From: G963556115 sp963677015
GTDB taxonomy: Bacteria > Planctomycetota > SZUA-567
NCBI GenBank assembly: GCA_963677015.1
Contig: OY781533.1
Location: forward strand, 124,001 to 188,000
Direction: 5' to 3'
Length of the DNA: 64,000 nt
Below, in pieces: positions 25,852-34,801 of the stretch. The notes beneath the pieces were generated by a model that was given only the letters and a program-made list of their open reading frames with translations, did not search any database and had not been told where the DNA came from. Position numbers and translations under genes: made by a program. Each line of letters opens with the position of its first letter. Positions within the stretch are counted from its first letter, which is position 1.

Positions 25852-26604
25852 TCAGAATTTAATTATGGGACGGGTGCGCTCAATATTCCAGGAACTGCTG
25901 CGATATTTTTTATTCAGTAATTCAGACGCAAGCTCGGTGAATTGCAGCGGCGGCTGGATAATTTTCCAGTTGCGCCGGGAAAATTCAGCATTTAGCAGCT
26001 TACTGAGGGTGAGCGGATTAATTTCCGGGATAAGATCCGCGAGTGTGATACAGAAATCACGGTGGGAGCGCCCGTGGCGGTAGTCAGGGACATCACTGGG
26101 GAAATTAAGGTATTTTTCCAGAAGCTCAGGTTCAAGGGTGACTAGTATTGACGCATGAACAACGAGTGCTGATTTTTTGCGCAGTTGAGCGCATCCGGCT
26201 ATTTTTCGCGCTGAGCCGTTGCATGATACTGTTATATCGGAAATACCGGAGACATCTGCAGCTAATCCCTGATTTTGCAGTACGGCTACCAGGGGTTCGG
26301 TATATCTGGTGAATGATTCCCGGATAGTGAGTGTATCGGTATCAGCAGCGAGGGGAGCAATAACTTCAAAGCAGAGGACATCCGGGTTGAGGATTACAGC
26401 ACCGCCTCCGGATTGTCTGCGGACGATTCGAACCTTATCGTGTTCGATAGCCTGCAGATTAAGTTCTCTTTCGGCCTTCTGCGATATGCCTAACGCGGCG
26501 GCTGAATGTGGCTCATGCCAAATCAGAACAGTTGGTTCGTCTACTCCTGAAATTGCCAGAGATTCGGTATAAGCCAGTGCTTCTTCAGTGGTTAGTGCTA
26601 TCAT
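25852..26604 (-). CDS. lplA: Lipoate-protein ligase A family protein
   Basis: The 250-residue protein has the biotin/lipoate ligase fold. The nucleotide- and lipoate-binding motif is RIVRRQSGGGAVILNPDVLCFEVI, and the catalytic lysine lies in SARKIAGCAQ. The enzyme attaches lipoate (or octanoate) to E2 subunits or glycine-cleavage H protein. It is shorter than E. coli LplA (about 340) because the C-terminal accessory domain is missing, so it may need a separate partner or be an octanoyl/lipoyl transferase. A 32-base imperfect direct repeat flanks it. Confidence 0.85.
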   Translation of the reverse strand: MIALTTEEALAYTESLAISGVDEPTVLIWHEPHSAAALGISQKAERELNLQAIEHDKVRIVRRQSGGGAVILNPDVLCFEVIAPLAADTDTLTIRESFTRYTEPLVAVLQNQGLAADVSGISDITVSCNGSARKIAGCAQLRKKSALVVHASILVTLEPELLEKYLNFPSDVPDYRHGRSHRDFCITLADLIPEINPLTLSKLLNAEFSRRNWKIIQPPLQFTELASELLNKKYRSSSWNIERTRPIIKF

Positions 26605-26806
26605 GTTAGGCTCCAGGTTGATAAAGTTATAAGGAATTATTCTAGTTATATGTATTTAGTATTCAAAGAAAAAAATGAGCGATAATTATCATTGCTTGAC
26701 ATCGGTGTTATTTTGCCATAAAGTATAATAGGTTGAATAATCATTTGCTCTGATTATTCCTGGGAAGTATTTTCTTGCTTTCTTATAAACGATATGGAAG
26801 AATAGT

Positions 26807-27466
26807 GTGAAGAAGCGTAAAGCTGAATTATATGAGATTCTGGCAAATAATACGATAAGCGAGAATCATGAATATTCTCCTGACGAGAATGGTCCGAATA
26901 ACCGGCAGTATAAAGGGTTTTCAAGAAGTCGAACCGGTAAGGAAATTGTTTTTTCTCTGGATGGTGCCTTTGTAATCTTTGTTATTGTTCTTCTACTTAT
27001 CGGAACGGCATTTTATCTTGGTTATCAGAAGGGTGCCGGTGAGACTAAAGCTTCATTTGTTCGTGATGTTCATCCAGATGATACGTTGAGTGCGGGAAAA
27101 CTCAAACTTGTCAATGAATATACTCCGCCTGGCGGAAGTATCGAGGTGCCTAAGGACAAGTATTCGTTAAAATTAATTTCATTGAAGCGTAGTGATGAAA
27201 ATTATCGAAAGCTGGTGGAGCTTAAGAATAAGATACTTGGCAATGCGCTGGTTGCCAGCAGTAAGCTTCATATTTTTATCTTTGATCGGGGTGCTGGCGG
27301 GGTATATTCGCTGGCAATTGGTCTTTTTGATAAAACCGATGATGAGATGCTTATTACGATGAAAGAATATTTTAAAAATTTCTCATTTGATGGTAAAACA
27401 CCTGCATTCAAAAACTATTCGACTGAGAGGGTGTCTGATCTTGGTGAGGCGAAGGTTGATAATTAA
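26807..27466 (+). CDS. Single-span membrane protein with a SPOR-like C-terminal domain
   Basis: The 219-residue protein starts with GTG. A basic, polar cytoplasmic N-terminus (~1-50) is followed by one membrane span (AFVIFVIVLLLIGTAFYLGYQ). The periplasmic part (YSLKLISLKRSDENYRKLVELKNKIL...KLHIFIFDRGAGGVYSLAIGLFDKTDDEMLITMKEYFKNF) has the alternating strand-helix pattern of SPOR domains, which bind denuded peptidoglycan at division sites. The resemblance is by eye and the domain is short, so the call is tentative. A 9-bp inverted repeat (26735-26759) lies in the predicted leader. Confidence 0.55.
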   Translation: MKKRKAELYEILANNTISENHEYSPDENGPNNRQYKGFSRSRTGKEIVFSLDGAFVIFVIVLLLIGTAFYLGYQKGAGETKASFVRDVHPDDTLSAGKLKLVNEYTPPGGSIEVPKDKYSLKLISLKRSDENYRKLVELKNKILGNALVASSKLHIFIFDRGAGGVYSLAIGLFDKTDDEMLITMKEYFKNFSFDGKTPAFKNYSTERVSDLGEAKVDN

Positions 27467-27520
27467 TTGCTTTTGGTGTATACTGACATTATTGAAATGA
27501 TTGTTTGAATAGTATTTATT

Positions 27521-28396
27521 ATGAAAAAAATACCATATTGTGTGCCTGAAATAATTGAAGCGGTGCTCTGTACTGCCAAGAATGTCTCGGATGAGATATT
27601 TATTCATAAAAAGGTGCTGAATACTGTAATTGATAAAATTGCCAGCCTTGAAGAGCTGGGTGATTCGTCGTATGAGCTGATGAGAATATGTCTGCGGGCG
27701 GCTTATAAGGCTTTGGGTGCTAAAGATCCGTATGAGGAGCAGAAGGATTATTTTAATGACGAGGTTTTGCGTCTGCAAAGTTATTTTGATGAGTATTCGG
27801 AAGCTTTTTCGGATAAACTTGAGGCCAGAATCAATATTGCGGCAGCACTTAATTATAAAGGATTTTGTAATTGTCTGAATAATGGCCGAAGTATTGAAAA
27901 AAGAGTCAAGCGATTGCTGGAGTCCGAGCCGATAGCTAAAGAATCTATCGCTGAACTGCGCCGGGTAATTAAAAATGCAAAATCAATTATATATATAGCG
28001 GCTTCAGCCGGTGAAATTGCGGCTGATAAGGATCTGGTCCGGCTGCTGGCGGCTGATTATGAGGTTACTGTCGCTGTCGCACCACAACCGATATTATATA
28101 GAGCAACAATGGAGGACGCCGATAAATCGGGAATAAACAAGTATGCGGATCTGGTTGATCCTGGTGTGGATATGTATGGGATAAACCTGGAGAAAGCATC
28201 AAGCGAATTTCGTGATATTTTTAAAAAGAGTGATGTTGTCATTATCAAGGGTGGTGTAAATGCGAAGACTATCAGCAGTTGCGGCAGAGATTATTTTATA
28301 ATAGGCTCCGGGTATGTGACTCAGGATGATGATGATGCGGAATTCTGTAGTGAATCAACAATAATCAGAAAATATCTCAAGTATATAGAACCTTGA
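27521..28396 (+). CDS. DUF89 (ARMT1-like) family protein lacking metal ligands
   Basis: The 291-residue protein follows the prokaryotic DUF89 pattern: ALGAKDPYEEQKDYFNDEVL, a long helical middle, then IIYIAASAGEIAADKDL, VTVAVAPQPILYRATMEDAD and VVIIKGGVNAKT. The family are metal-dependent damage-control phosphatases. Here the conserved metal motif DNAGE is changed to ASAGE (residues 161-165), and the ND of the next motif (PILNDAT) is YR (193-194). Both metal-binding positions are therefore lost, so classical phosphatase activity is doubtful. The start has no clear ribosome site. It lies 54 bases after the SPOR-like gene and may share its transcript. Confidence 0.8.
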   Translation: MKKIPYCVPEIIEAVLCTAKNVSDEIFIHKKVLNTVIDKIASLEELGDSSYELMRICLRAAYKALGAKDPYEEQKDYFNDEVLRLQSYFDEYSEAFSDKLEARINIAAALNYKGFCNCLNNGRSIEKRVKRLLESEPIAKESIAELRRVIKNAKSIIYIAASAGEIAADKDLVRLLAADYEVTVAVAPQPILYRATMEDADKSGINKYADLVDPGVDMYGINLEKASSEFRDIFKKSDVVIIKGGVNAKTISSCGRDYFIIGSGYVTQDDDDAEFCSESTIIRKYLKYIEP

Positions 28397-28397
28397 G

Positions 28398-28425
28398 TTG
28401 ACATAATGGTTTTTTTTCGTATAAT
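28398..28425 (+). promoter_or_regulatory. Sigma70-type promoter directly after the DUF89 gene
   Basis: TTGACA (28398-28403) and TATAAT (28420-28425) are both perfect hexamers, separated by 16 bases. The expected start point is near 28432, only about ten bases before a hairpin with a T run. Confidence 0.7.
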
Positions 28426-28440
28426 TCGAAATACTATATG

Positions 28441-28472
28441 CTCCATATGTAAGTCGTATGGGAGTTTTTTTT
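28441..28472 (+). terminator. Hairpin with T run: early terminator or attenuator
   Basis: CTCCATA pairs with TATGGGAG (one bulged G), followed by eight T residues. It terminates DUF89 transcription and also lies right after the promoter at 28398-28425. A nearby TTGC-GAAA-GCAA hairpin (28479-28490) adds further structure to the leader of the next gene. Confidence 0.6.
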
Positions 28473-28651
28473 GCTTTATTGCGAAAGCAACTGCTTGATA
28501 TATAAGAGGTTGTCTTTCCAGTTAAACTAAGATTTTGATAAATTATATAGAGCGTGCAACTTTGCTGATTTATATTTCTCTAGCATTTTCTGGCTTGGTT
28601 TGAGAATTAAAAATTATTAAAGTTGCGGACTGATATGTCCAAGGAGAAAAA

Positions 28652-28846
28652 ATGAGTATTCACAGTAGTCTAAAACTTGGTGCCGGTCTTGGTAAGCACC
28701 GCAATGTTCTAACTAGAGTTGAGCGTCTTTCTGCACTCAAGGCAGACGGCAGATGGGATAAGGAGAAGAGCGTTCTTGGAATTCCAAAGGTACGCTCAAT
28801 CAAAGTATCTCTCAAGAAGAAGAAGAAAAAGACTGGCGACGAGTAA
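28652..28846 (+). CDS. Small basic protein, PVC superphylum signature family
   Basis: The 64-residue protein begins MSIHSSLKLGAGLGKHRNVLTRVERLSALKADGRWD and ends in a lysine run (KVSLKKKKKKTGDE). This matches, from memory, the small basic protein family (TIGR04137-type) reported as a signature of Planctomycetes-Verrucomicrobia-Chlamydiae relatives and suggested to bind ribosomal or other RNA. The charge and lack of hydrophobic core fit a nucleic-acid-binding role. A strong AAGGAG site precedes the ATG, and it has its own terminator, so it is probably well expressed. It is the best single taxonomic marker in the window. Confidence 0.85.
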   Translation: MSIHSSLKLGAGLGKHRNVLTRVERLSALKADGRWDKEKSVLGIPKVRSIKVSLKKKKKKTGDE

Positions 28847-28887
28847 TAGATACCGGCACGTTTGCGGTATTTGTTATCTGATTTGTA

Positions 28888-28921
28888 AGAGGATAGAGAA
28901 TTTTCTCTATCCTCTGTTTTA
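28888..28921 (+). terminator. Terminator after the small basic protein gene
   Basis: AGAGGATAGAG pairs with CTCTATCCTCT and is followed by GTTTTATAATTTT. Confidence 0.85.
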
Positions 28922-29048
28922 TAATTTTATATATGGATAAAACTTCTTCAAAAATTCGGTGATGTTGTTAAATCTTCTTGAAAAAATCATATTTTTGACG
29001 AAAATAAAGATAGAGAAAGTTTTATTTAATAGATGAGGGTAGAGCAAA

Positions 29049-29411
29049 ATGTTACGTGAAATGCTTACTAATAAGGTTCACCGGGCTACAGTTACGGATG
29101 CAAACCTTAATTATGAGGGATCGCTGTCTTTATGTACTGAACTTATGAAGGCTTCTGGCATTCTCTCCGGGCAGAAGGTTGATGTCGTTAATGTTAATAA
29201 CGGTGCAAGATTTCAGACATATATAATTGATGGTACCAAGGGGCAATGTTGCCTGAATGGTGCTGCTGCGCGTATGGGTGAGGTTGGTGATAAAGTAATT
29301 TTAATGGCATACAGTCTGCTCTCAGATGAAGAGGTCAGGCGGTATAAGCCTAAACGTGTTCTGGTGGATGAAAATAATAATATAGTGGCAATAAAAGATA
29401 CTATTGTCTGA
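29049..29411 (+). CDS. panD: Aspartate 1-decarboxylase (proenzyme)
   Basis: PanD makes beta-alanine from aspartate for pantothenate and coenzyme A synthesis. The 120-residue proenzyme starts MLREMLTNKVHRATVTDANLNYEGSLSLC. Self-cleavage between Gly24 and Ser25 would create the pyruvoyl group on the alpha chain. The typical NGAR, AAARM and GDKVI segments follow. All family hallmarks are intact. Other pan genes are not nearby. It forms a single-gene unit with a good terminator. Confidence 0.96.
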   Translation: MLREMLTNKVHRATVTDANLNYEGSLSLCTELMKASGILSGQKVDVVNVNNGARFQTYIIDGTKGQCCLNGAAARMGEVGDKVILMAYSLLSDEEVRRYKPKRVLVDENNNIVAIKDTIV

Positions 29412-29435
29412 AGCTGTTGCTTATTATAAATCTTG

Positions 29436-29466
29436 CCGTCAGTCCTTTGGGCTGACGGTTTTTTTA
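29436..29466 (+). terminator. Terminator after panD
   Basis: CCGTCAG pairs with CTGACGG (further pairing CC/GG towards the loop) and is followed by seven T residues. Confidence 0.92.
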
Positions 29467-29629
29467 ATGTAATTATACTTATTTACCAGCAGCTGAAACA
29501 GCTTGTATTGCAACCTTATAGTTTTTCTGCTATCATTTCTAGTATGGTTAATTCTTTTTGAGAATTAGATAATAGTTGTGGTAAGCGGAATTTTTAGTGA
29601 TACTGCTATATAAGATGGAATATTAAATT

Positions 29630-30766
29630 ATGGCGCAGAAAAAGTGGTATACCTATAATGATTATCAGCATACCTTGGCCGGCGTGCTGGAGAAGACTCC
29701 ACCGGTGGTGGTTGTCGAGGGTGAGGAAGATTATCTGCGGCAGTGTGCAATTGAAAAAATTAAAAAAAGTTTGCTTGGTATCTATCCTGAGGCGGCGGTT
29801 GTGGAATTTTACGGTCCTTCAGTACAGGGTGAAGGGCGCTTTGATTTTGCGGAGTTGCTGACTGAGCTCACCAGCGCCAGTCTTTTTGCTGCTGAAAAGA
29901 TTGTTATCTTCAAAAATGCGCAGCGCACTCTGTTTGGCAGCGGGATGGTGGATTCAGGTGGTAGAAAAGGCCGGTCTCCATTGGAACAGCTCGCGGAATA
30001 TATTGCAAATCCTGAAAACAGCAATTATCTGATATTTGAAACAGAGAAAATAAATCGTCAGCGGATAATTGGTAAGTCTCTGGCTAAGCAGATAATTATA
30101 CCTTGTCCGGTACTAAGCCGGCAGGGGGATGTGATGTCCTGGATACGGGCTGAGGCCAGGAATCACAATAAGGATCTTGAAGGTTCGGCGGCAGAGGTGT
30201 TGTATAGAGCCCATGGTTCGGATCTTGGCGTATTGGCGAGTGAGATCGAAAAACTTACGCTGTATGCAAAAGATCAGCGGGCAATAACCGTTGCTGATGT
30301 TGAGATGTTTCTCTCCGGTACGGTTGAGTTCAGTATTTTTGAATTAACCAATGCTCTGGAACGGCGGGATCTGCCAAAGGCACTGAGGTTTGTTCGCCTT
30401 ATCTGTGAGCAGGGAAGCAGGGATCAGAGTGGTAAGAGGCAGGATGGTTTCTCTTCGGCTCATCAATCGCTGGCGTTGATTTCCTCCATGCTGGAGAATC
30501 TGCTGTATGCCCGGGCATTGCTTTCACGCCAGTTTTCGGTGGCGGAGATTACCAGTGAACTCGGGCTGTACCCCAAGAGGGCAGCTAATATTATTGCTGC
30601 TGCGGAATGTTTTACACTTCAGGAACTGGAGTATGCTCTGGAGGTTATGGTGCGGGAGATGAAATCTTCTCATGACACTGGAGCTGACCCCAAGCTCTCG
30701 CTTGAGCGGATTGCTGTCGCTATTTGTCAAAAGCGTCCGCACTATGCGCGTTTAGAAGATCAGTAG
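29630..30766 (+). CDS. holA: DNA polymerase III delta subunit
   Basis: The delta subunit opens the sliding clamp within the clamp loader. The 378-residue protein starts with the family motif VVVVEGEEDYLRQCAIEKI, then SASLFAAEKIVIFKNAQ, a middle domain with GSDLGVLASEIEKLTLYAKD, and ends with the helical collar (DPKLSLERIAVAIC). It lacks a Walker A motif, as expected for delta. Length is slightly above E. coli HolA (343), owing in part to extra residues around 95-105 and 265-275. The gene ends with TAG, facing hemW on the opposite strand 20 bases away. Confidence 0.9.
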   Translation: MAQKKWYTYNDYQHTLAGVLEKTPPVVVVEGEEDYLRQCAIEKIKKSLLGIYPEAAVVEFYGPSVQGEGRFDFAELLTELTSASLFAAEKIVIFKNAQRTLFGSGMVDSGGRKGRSPLEQLAEYIANPENSNYLIFETEKINRQRIIGKSLAKQIIIPCPVLSRQGDVMSWIRAEARNHNKDLEGSAAEVLYRAHGSDLGVLASEIEKLTLYAKDQRAITVADVEMFLSGTVEFSIFELTNALERRDLPKALRFVRLICEQGSRDQSGKRQDGFSSAHQSLALISSMLENLLYARALLSRQFSVAEITSELGLYPKRAANIIAAAECFTLQELEYALEVMVREMKSSHDTGADPKLSLERIAVAICQKRPHYARLEDQ

Positions 30767-30786
30767 GCTATATCTCTGAATAAATA

Positions 30787-31914
30787 CTAGATTAATTCAG
30801 CAAGTACTGCATCTGCTATCGGTATGGCCTGATCTGTAAGGTGGAGATGGCTGTTATCAGGAGACCACGCGAGCAGGCCTTCTTTACTTAGCATACTGAT
30901 CTCATTCTTCAGTAACTCTTCGATACGGTAGCCGGTATGTTTGTAATATGACCGGCAGTCGATCCCTTCTGTCATTCGCAGCCAGATGGCGGCACACTCT
31001 CTGGCTCTGGCGATAGGCGGAATCTCATCGACAAAAGCTATTGCCGATCCGGTTTTATTTATACTTTCAATATATTTGTTCACATACTCATGATTGCCGA
31101 AACGGGTGCTGTCTTCATATGAGTGGGCGCCGGCACCGAGTCCGATATAATTGCCGCCTTCCCAGTAGTGTATGTTATGCCGGCATTCATAGCCATTGGC
31201 GGCATAGTTGCTTATCTCATAGCGCATTAATCCTGTCTCTTCCAGAATGTCTCTGGTCATATTGAAGAGTTCCAGTTCGTGTTCTTCCTTAGCTCTGCGA
31301 ATATCACCATTTTTCAGCATTCTCTCAAGCTCGGTGCCATTTGGATAGCTCAAGCTGTAACAGGAAATATGCGGAATACGCAGTTTTAAGACTTTTTCCA
31401 GGTCACTCTGCCATTCGCCTACGCTCTGTGATGGCCAGGCGAAGATAAGATCGGCGGATATATTTTCAAAACCCGCTTCATTGAGCTGAGCTATAGCGAA
31501 ACGGGATTGTTTGGAGGTGTGAAAGCGGCCGAGAATCTTTAGGGCTCGATCCTCAAACGATTGTATACCGATGGACATCCGGTTAACGCCGCTGTTTTTA
31601 AGCAGCAGCAGCTTGGCCATATTGATAGTTCCCGGGTTGGCCTCAACGGTAAATTCTTTGAGGTTGGAGAGATCAAGCAGACCAATCAGATCCATAAGTT
31701 CTTCCAGCAGATTCAGCGACAGGGCTGTAGGTGTACCTCCTCCGATGAAGATCGTTTCCGGCTTCATATCAAAAGCCCGGCGGGCAAACTCTACCCCTAG
31801 AGCATCCATATAGTTTTCTGCCAGTTCCTGATTATAGACCGTGCTCGCAAAATCACAGTAATAGCAGCGTTGTATACAGAAGGGTATATGTATGTATAGA
31901 TGATTATTGGCCAT
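30787..31914 (-). CDS. hemW: Radical SAM protein HemW (heme chaperone-like)
   Basis: The 375-residue protein begins with YIHIPFCIQRCYYCDFAS; the CX3CX2C cluster (Cys13, 17, 20) binds the 4Fe-4S centre. The following pattern ETIFIGGGTPTALS, VEANPGTI, NRMSIGIQSF and the C-terminal HemN-like domain (YEISNYAANGYECRHNIHYWEGGNYIGLGAGAHSY) identify HemW. HemW was long annotated as a coproporphyrinogen oxidase but is regarded as a heme-binding chaperone; the extra Cys typical of true HemN (CX2CXC) is not present. It may be relevant to anaerobic respiration. Confidence 0.92.
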   Translation of the reverse strand: MANNHLYIHIPFCIQRCYYCDFASTVYNQELAENYMDALGVEFARRAFDMKPETIFIGGGTPTALSLNLLEELMDLIGLLDLSNLKEFTVEANPGTINMAKLLLLKNSGVNRMSIGIQSFEDRALKILGRFHTSKQSRFAIAQLNEAGFENISADLIFAWPSQSVGEWQSDLEKVLKLRIPHISCYSLSYPNGTELERMLKNGDIRRAKEEHELELFNMTRDILEETGLMRYEISNYAANGYECRHNIHYWEGGNYIGLGAGAHSYEDSTRFGNHEYVNKYIESINKTGSAIAFVDEIPPIARARECAAIWLRMTEGIDCRSYYKHTGYRIEELLKNEISMLSKEGLLAWSPDNSHLHLTDQAIPIADAVLAELI

Positions 31915-32166
31915 AATATAATTGTGTCCTGTATAAAGAAGTATGATAAACCTGCTTTATCAACTACAGGTGAATTATAAATCTATGGTATATTTTCGTC
32001 AAGCAAGTAATATTTATTATCATATATTAGATATTTTGTTAATATTAATCATATGATAACTGCGTATTTGCACGTAAGATAGCGCTAATAATGAGTTGAT
32101 AATGTTACAAATTTGCTTATAATTAGTTTTCTTAATTGTCAGAAATAACCGTATGAAAGGATTAGG

Positions 32167-34701
32167 ATGAACTCGGAGTATCTAAAACATAAGGAAGAAA
32201 GACAGGCATTGGGCATACCGCCTTTGCCACTTACCGCTAAGCAGGTTTCGGAACTTTGTGAAGTGCTAACAGCTGAGGATGCCGCTGCTAAGGAGGCGCT
32301 GCTGGAGTTATTGGAAAACCGGGTTGCTCCAGGTGTTGACCCTGCAGCGAAAGTCAAGGCGGATTTTCTTGCTCAAGTTGCTGAAGGGAAGAAGAGCTGC
32401 AGTGTTATAACTCCGGAAAAAGCTATTTCTATTCTTTCCACTATGATGGGCGGCTATAATGTTAATTATCTGGTTGCTTTTCTGGATAACCCGTCACTTG
32501 CCGAGGCGGCAGCGGCAGCACTTAAAAATATTATTCTGATTTTTGATAATTTTGCAGAAGTCAAGAAGAAGATGGATGCGGGTAATACTGCAGCTAGAAG
32601 TGTTATAGAGAGTTGGGCTGAAGCGGAGTGGTTCACCTCCAAGCCGGAACTTCCAAAACTTATGCAGAAAAAGATTTTCAGGGTTGATGGTGAGATAAAT
32701 ACCGATGATTTTTCACCTGCAGGGCAGTCTCCTACCAGACCTGATATTCCGCTGCATGCGCTATCAATGGGCGAGACCAGATTTCCTGGCGGTATTGAGG
32801 TGATTGCCGGTTATAGAAGTGAGGGCTATGAAGTAGCTTTTGTCGGTAATACCGTTGGTACCGGAAGTTCGCGTAAATCAGCGACTAATTCTCTGATCTG
32901 GGCGATTGGTGAGGATATTCCGTTTGTGCCTAATAAGCGGCGCGGGGGAGTGGTTATCGGTGAAGCTATAGCACCGATATTTTTCAATACCTTTGAGGAT
33001 TCAGGCGGTCTGCCATTACGCTGTGATGTCTCAAAACTCGAGAATGGTGCGGTTATTACTATTGATACCGTCAAAGGTGAGATCCGGTCTGAAGCCGGTG
33101 CGGTGCTGAGTAGCTTCAAGCTTACGCCCAAGACTATCACCGATGAATATCGTGCCGGAGGTAGAGTACCGCTGATTATCGGTAGAAAGCTTACTGCTAC
33201 GGCACGTGAAGCTTTGGGTCTGGCTGAGAGTGAGGTGTTTATCAAATCGGATACGGTTACTCTTGCAGAGGGTAAGGGGTATACTCTGGCTCAGAAGATG
33301 GTCGGTAAGGCTTGCGGTAAGGCTGGAGTGGTACCGGGCGAGACCTGTGAGCCGGAGATGACTACTGTCGGCAGTCAGGATACAACCGGACCGATGACCA
33401 GAGATGAAATGACGGAGCTGGCATGTCTGAGCTTTCAGGCTCCCCTGACTATGCAGAGTTTCTGTCATACTGCGGCTTATCCGAAAGACCGGGATCTGCA
33501 GATGCATAAAACACTGCCTGATTTCATTTCCAGCCGCGGCGGAGTAGCTTTGAAACCAGGTGACGGTATTATTCACAGTTGGTTAAACCGCCTGCTGCTG
33601 CCGGATACAGTGGGTACCGGTGGTGACAGTCATACCCGTTTCCCGCTGGGAATATCCTTTCCTGCAGGATCGGGGCTGGTTGCCTTTGCCGCGGCTCTGG
33701 GGTGTATGCCGCTTGATATGCCCGAATCGGTACTGGTAAAACTTAAGGGTAGCTTTAATGAAGGAATAACCCTGCGTGATGTGGTTAATTATATTCCGAT
33801 CGCTGCTATTGAAAAAGGAATGCAGTCCAAGTTCGGAGAAGGATCGGAGAATGTCTTTAACAGCAGAATTCTTGAGCTTGAAGGTATGACCAGAGAATTG
33901 ACTGCGGAGCAGGCTTTTGAGCTTTCATGTGCTTCGGCAGAGCGTAGTGCTGCAGCGTGTACTGTTGAATTGGGACTTGAAAAAGCGGTTGAGTATGTAA
34001 ATAGTAATGTGCAGCTGATGAAGAGCATGGTTCGGGACGGCTATCAGGATAGTGCTGCACTCAAGCAGCGTATCGAGGAAGCTGAAACCTGGCTGGCTGA
34101 TCCGGTATTGCTGCGGCGTGATGAGAATGCGGATTTTGCCGCAACCTTTGAACTTGATATTGCTGATATCGTGGAGCCGGCATTGGCATTACCGAATAAT
34201 CCGGATAATGTAGGCTGGCTGTCCGCGCATTCCGGAAAAGCTGTTGATGAGGTGTTTATCGGCTCATGCATGACCAATATTGGGCATTTTCGTGCTGCTG
34301 CCCGCATATTGCAGGGGAAAAAGATTGGGGTGAAGAGGCTCTGGCTGACACCGCCTACCAGGATGGATCTGGCGCAGCTTGAGAAGGAAGGAATCGTTGA
34401 TATCCTTAGGGAGACTGGAGCTAGAGTTGAGATTCCGGGTTGCAGCCTCTGTATGGGTAATCAGGCGCGGGTAGATGATAATGCCACTGTATTCTCGACC
34501 AGTACCCGTAACTTTAATAATCGTATGGGTGCAGGGGCGCAGGTATTTCTCGGCAGTGCTGAGCTGGCGGCTGTGGTCGCGCTCAAGGGAGAATTGCCCC
34601 AGCCTCAGGAGTATCTTGATATTTATAAAGAGGTGCTCGCTCCCTTCAAGTCTGAGATTTATAATTATCTGGATTTTAGTAAGATGGACGAATATAAGTA
34701 G
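32167..34701 (+). CDS. acnB: Aconitate hydratase B (bifunctional with 2-methylisocitrate dehydratase)
   Basis: AcnB interconverts citrate and isocitrate in the TCA cycle. The 844-residue protein has the AcnB order: N-terminal HEAT-like domain (YLKHKEERQALGIPPLPL), then the swivel domain, then the catalytic domains. Iron-sulfur cysteines lie in AALGCMPLD and in PGCSLCMGNQ; GDSHTRFPLGISFPAGSG and GSCMTNIGHFRAA are also typical. Length matches E. coli AcnB (865). It is a single-gene unit ending in a strong bidirectional hairpin. AcnB can also bind RNA when its cluster is lost, in other bacteria. Confidence 0.96.
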   Translation: MNSEYLKHKEERQALGIPPLPLTAKQVSELCEVLTAEDAAAKEALLELLENRVAPGVDPAAKVKADFLAQVAEGKKSCSVITPEKAISILSTMMGGYNVNYLVAFLDNPSLAEAAAAALKNIILIFDNFAEVKKKMDAGNTAARSVIESWAEAEWFTSKPELPKLMQKKIFRVDGEINTDDFSPAGQSPTRPDIPLHALSMGETRFPGGIEVIAGYRSEGYEVAFVGNTVGTGSSRKSATNSLIWAIGEDIPFVPNKRRGGVVIGEAIAPIFFNTFEDSGGLPLRCDVSKLENGAVITIDTVKGEIRSEAGAVLSSFKLTPKTITDEYRAGGRVPLIIGRKLTATAREALGLAESEVFIKSDTVTLAEGKGYTLAQKMVGKACGKAGVVPGETCEPEMTTVGSQDTTGPMTRDEMTELACLSFQAPLTMQSFCHTAAYPKDRDLQMHKTLPDFISSRGGVALKPGDGIIHSWLNRLLLPDTVGTGGDSHTRFPLGISFPAGSGLVAFAAALGCMPLDMPESVLVKLKGSFNEGITLRDVVNYIPIAAIEKGMQSKFGEGSENVFNSRILELEGMTRELTAEQAFELSCASAERSAAACTVELGLEKAVEYVNSNVQLMKSMVRDGYQDSAALKQRIEEAETWLADPVLLRRDENADFAATFELDIADIVEPALALPNNPDNVGWLSAHSGKAVDEVFIGSCMTNIGHFRAAARILQGKKIGVKRLWLTPPTRMDLAQLEKEGIVDILRETGARVEIPGCSLCMGNQARVDDNATVFSTSTRNFNNRMGAGAQVFLGSAELAAVVALKGELPQPQEYLDIYKEVLAPFKSEIYNYLDFSKMDEYK

Positions 34702-34742
34702 CGTGTTTTGTTGCCTTAGCGGCAGGTGCGGTAGAATATAAG

Positions 34743-34777
34743 ATAAGGTTGCGGCAGTTCATCTGCCGCAACCTTAT
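34743..34777. terminator. Bidirectional terminator between acnB and the ExeA-like gene
   Basis: A 14-15 bp perfect inverted repeat around TAAGGTTGCGGCAG with a five-base loop lies between converging genes; T-rich flanks are short on both sides. Confidence 0.85.
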
Positions 34778-34801
34778 TTGTGTAATGTGTTCCGGGTAAT
34801 T

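Noticed and set aside
26696..26729. TTGACA and TATAAT as one promoter before the gene at 26807
   Set aside because: Their spacing of 22 bases is too long; a weaker TAAAGT at 26719 with 17 bases is more likely.
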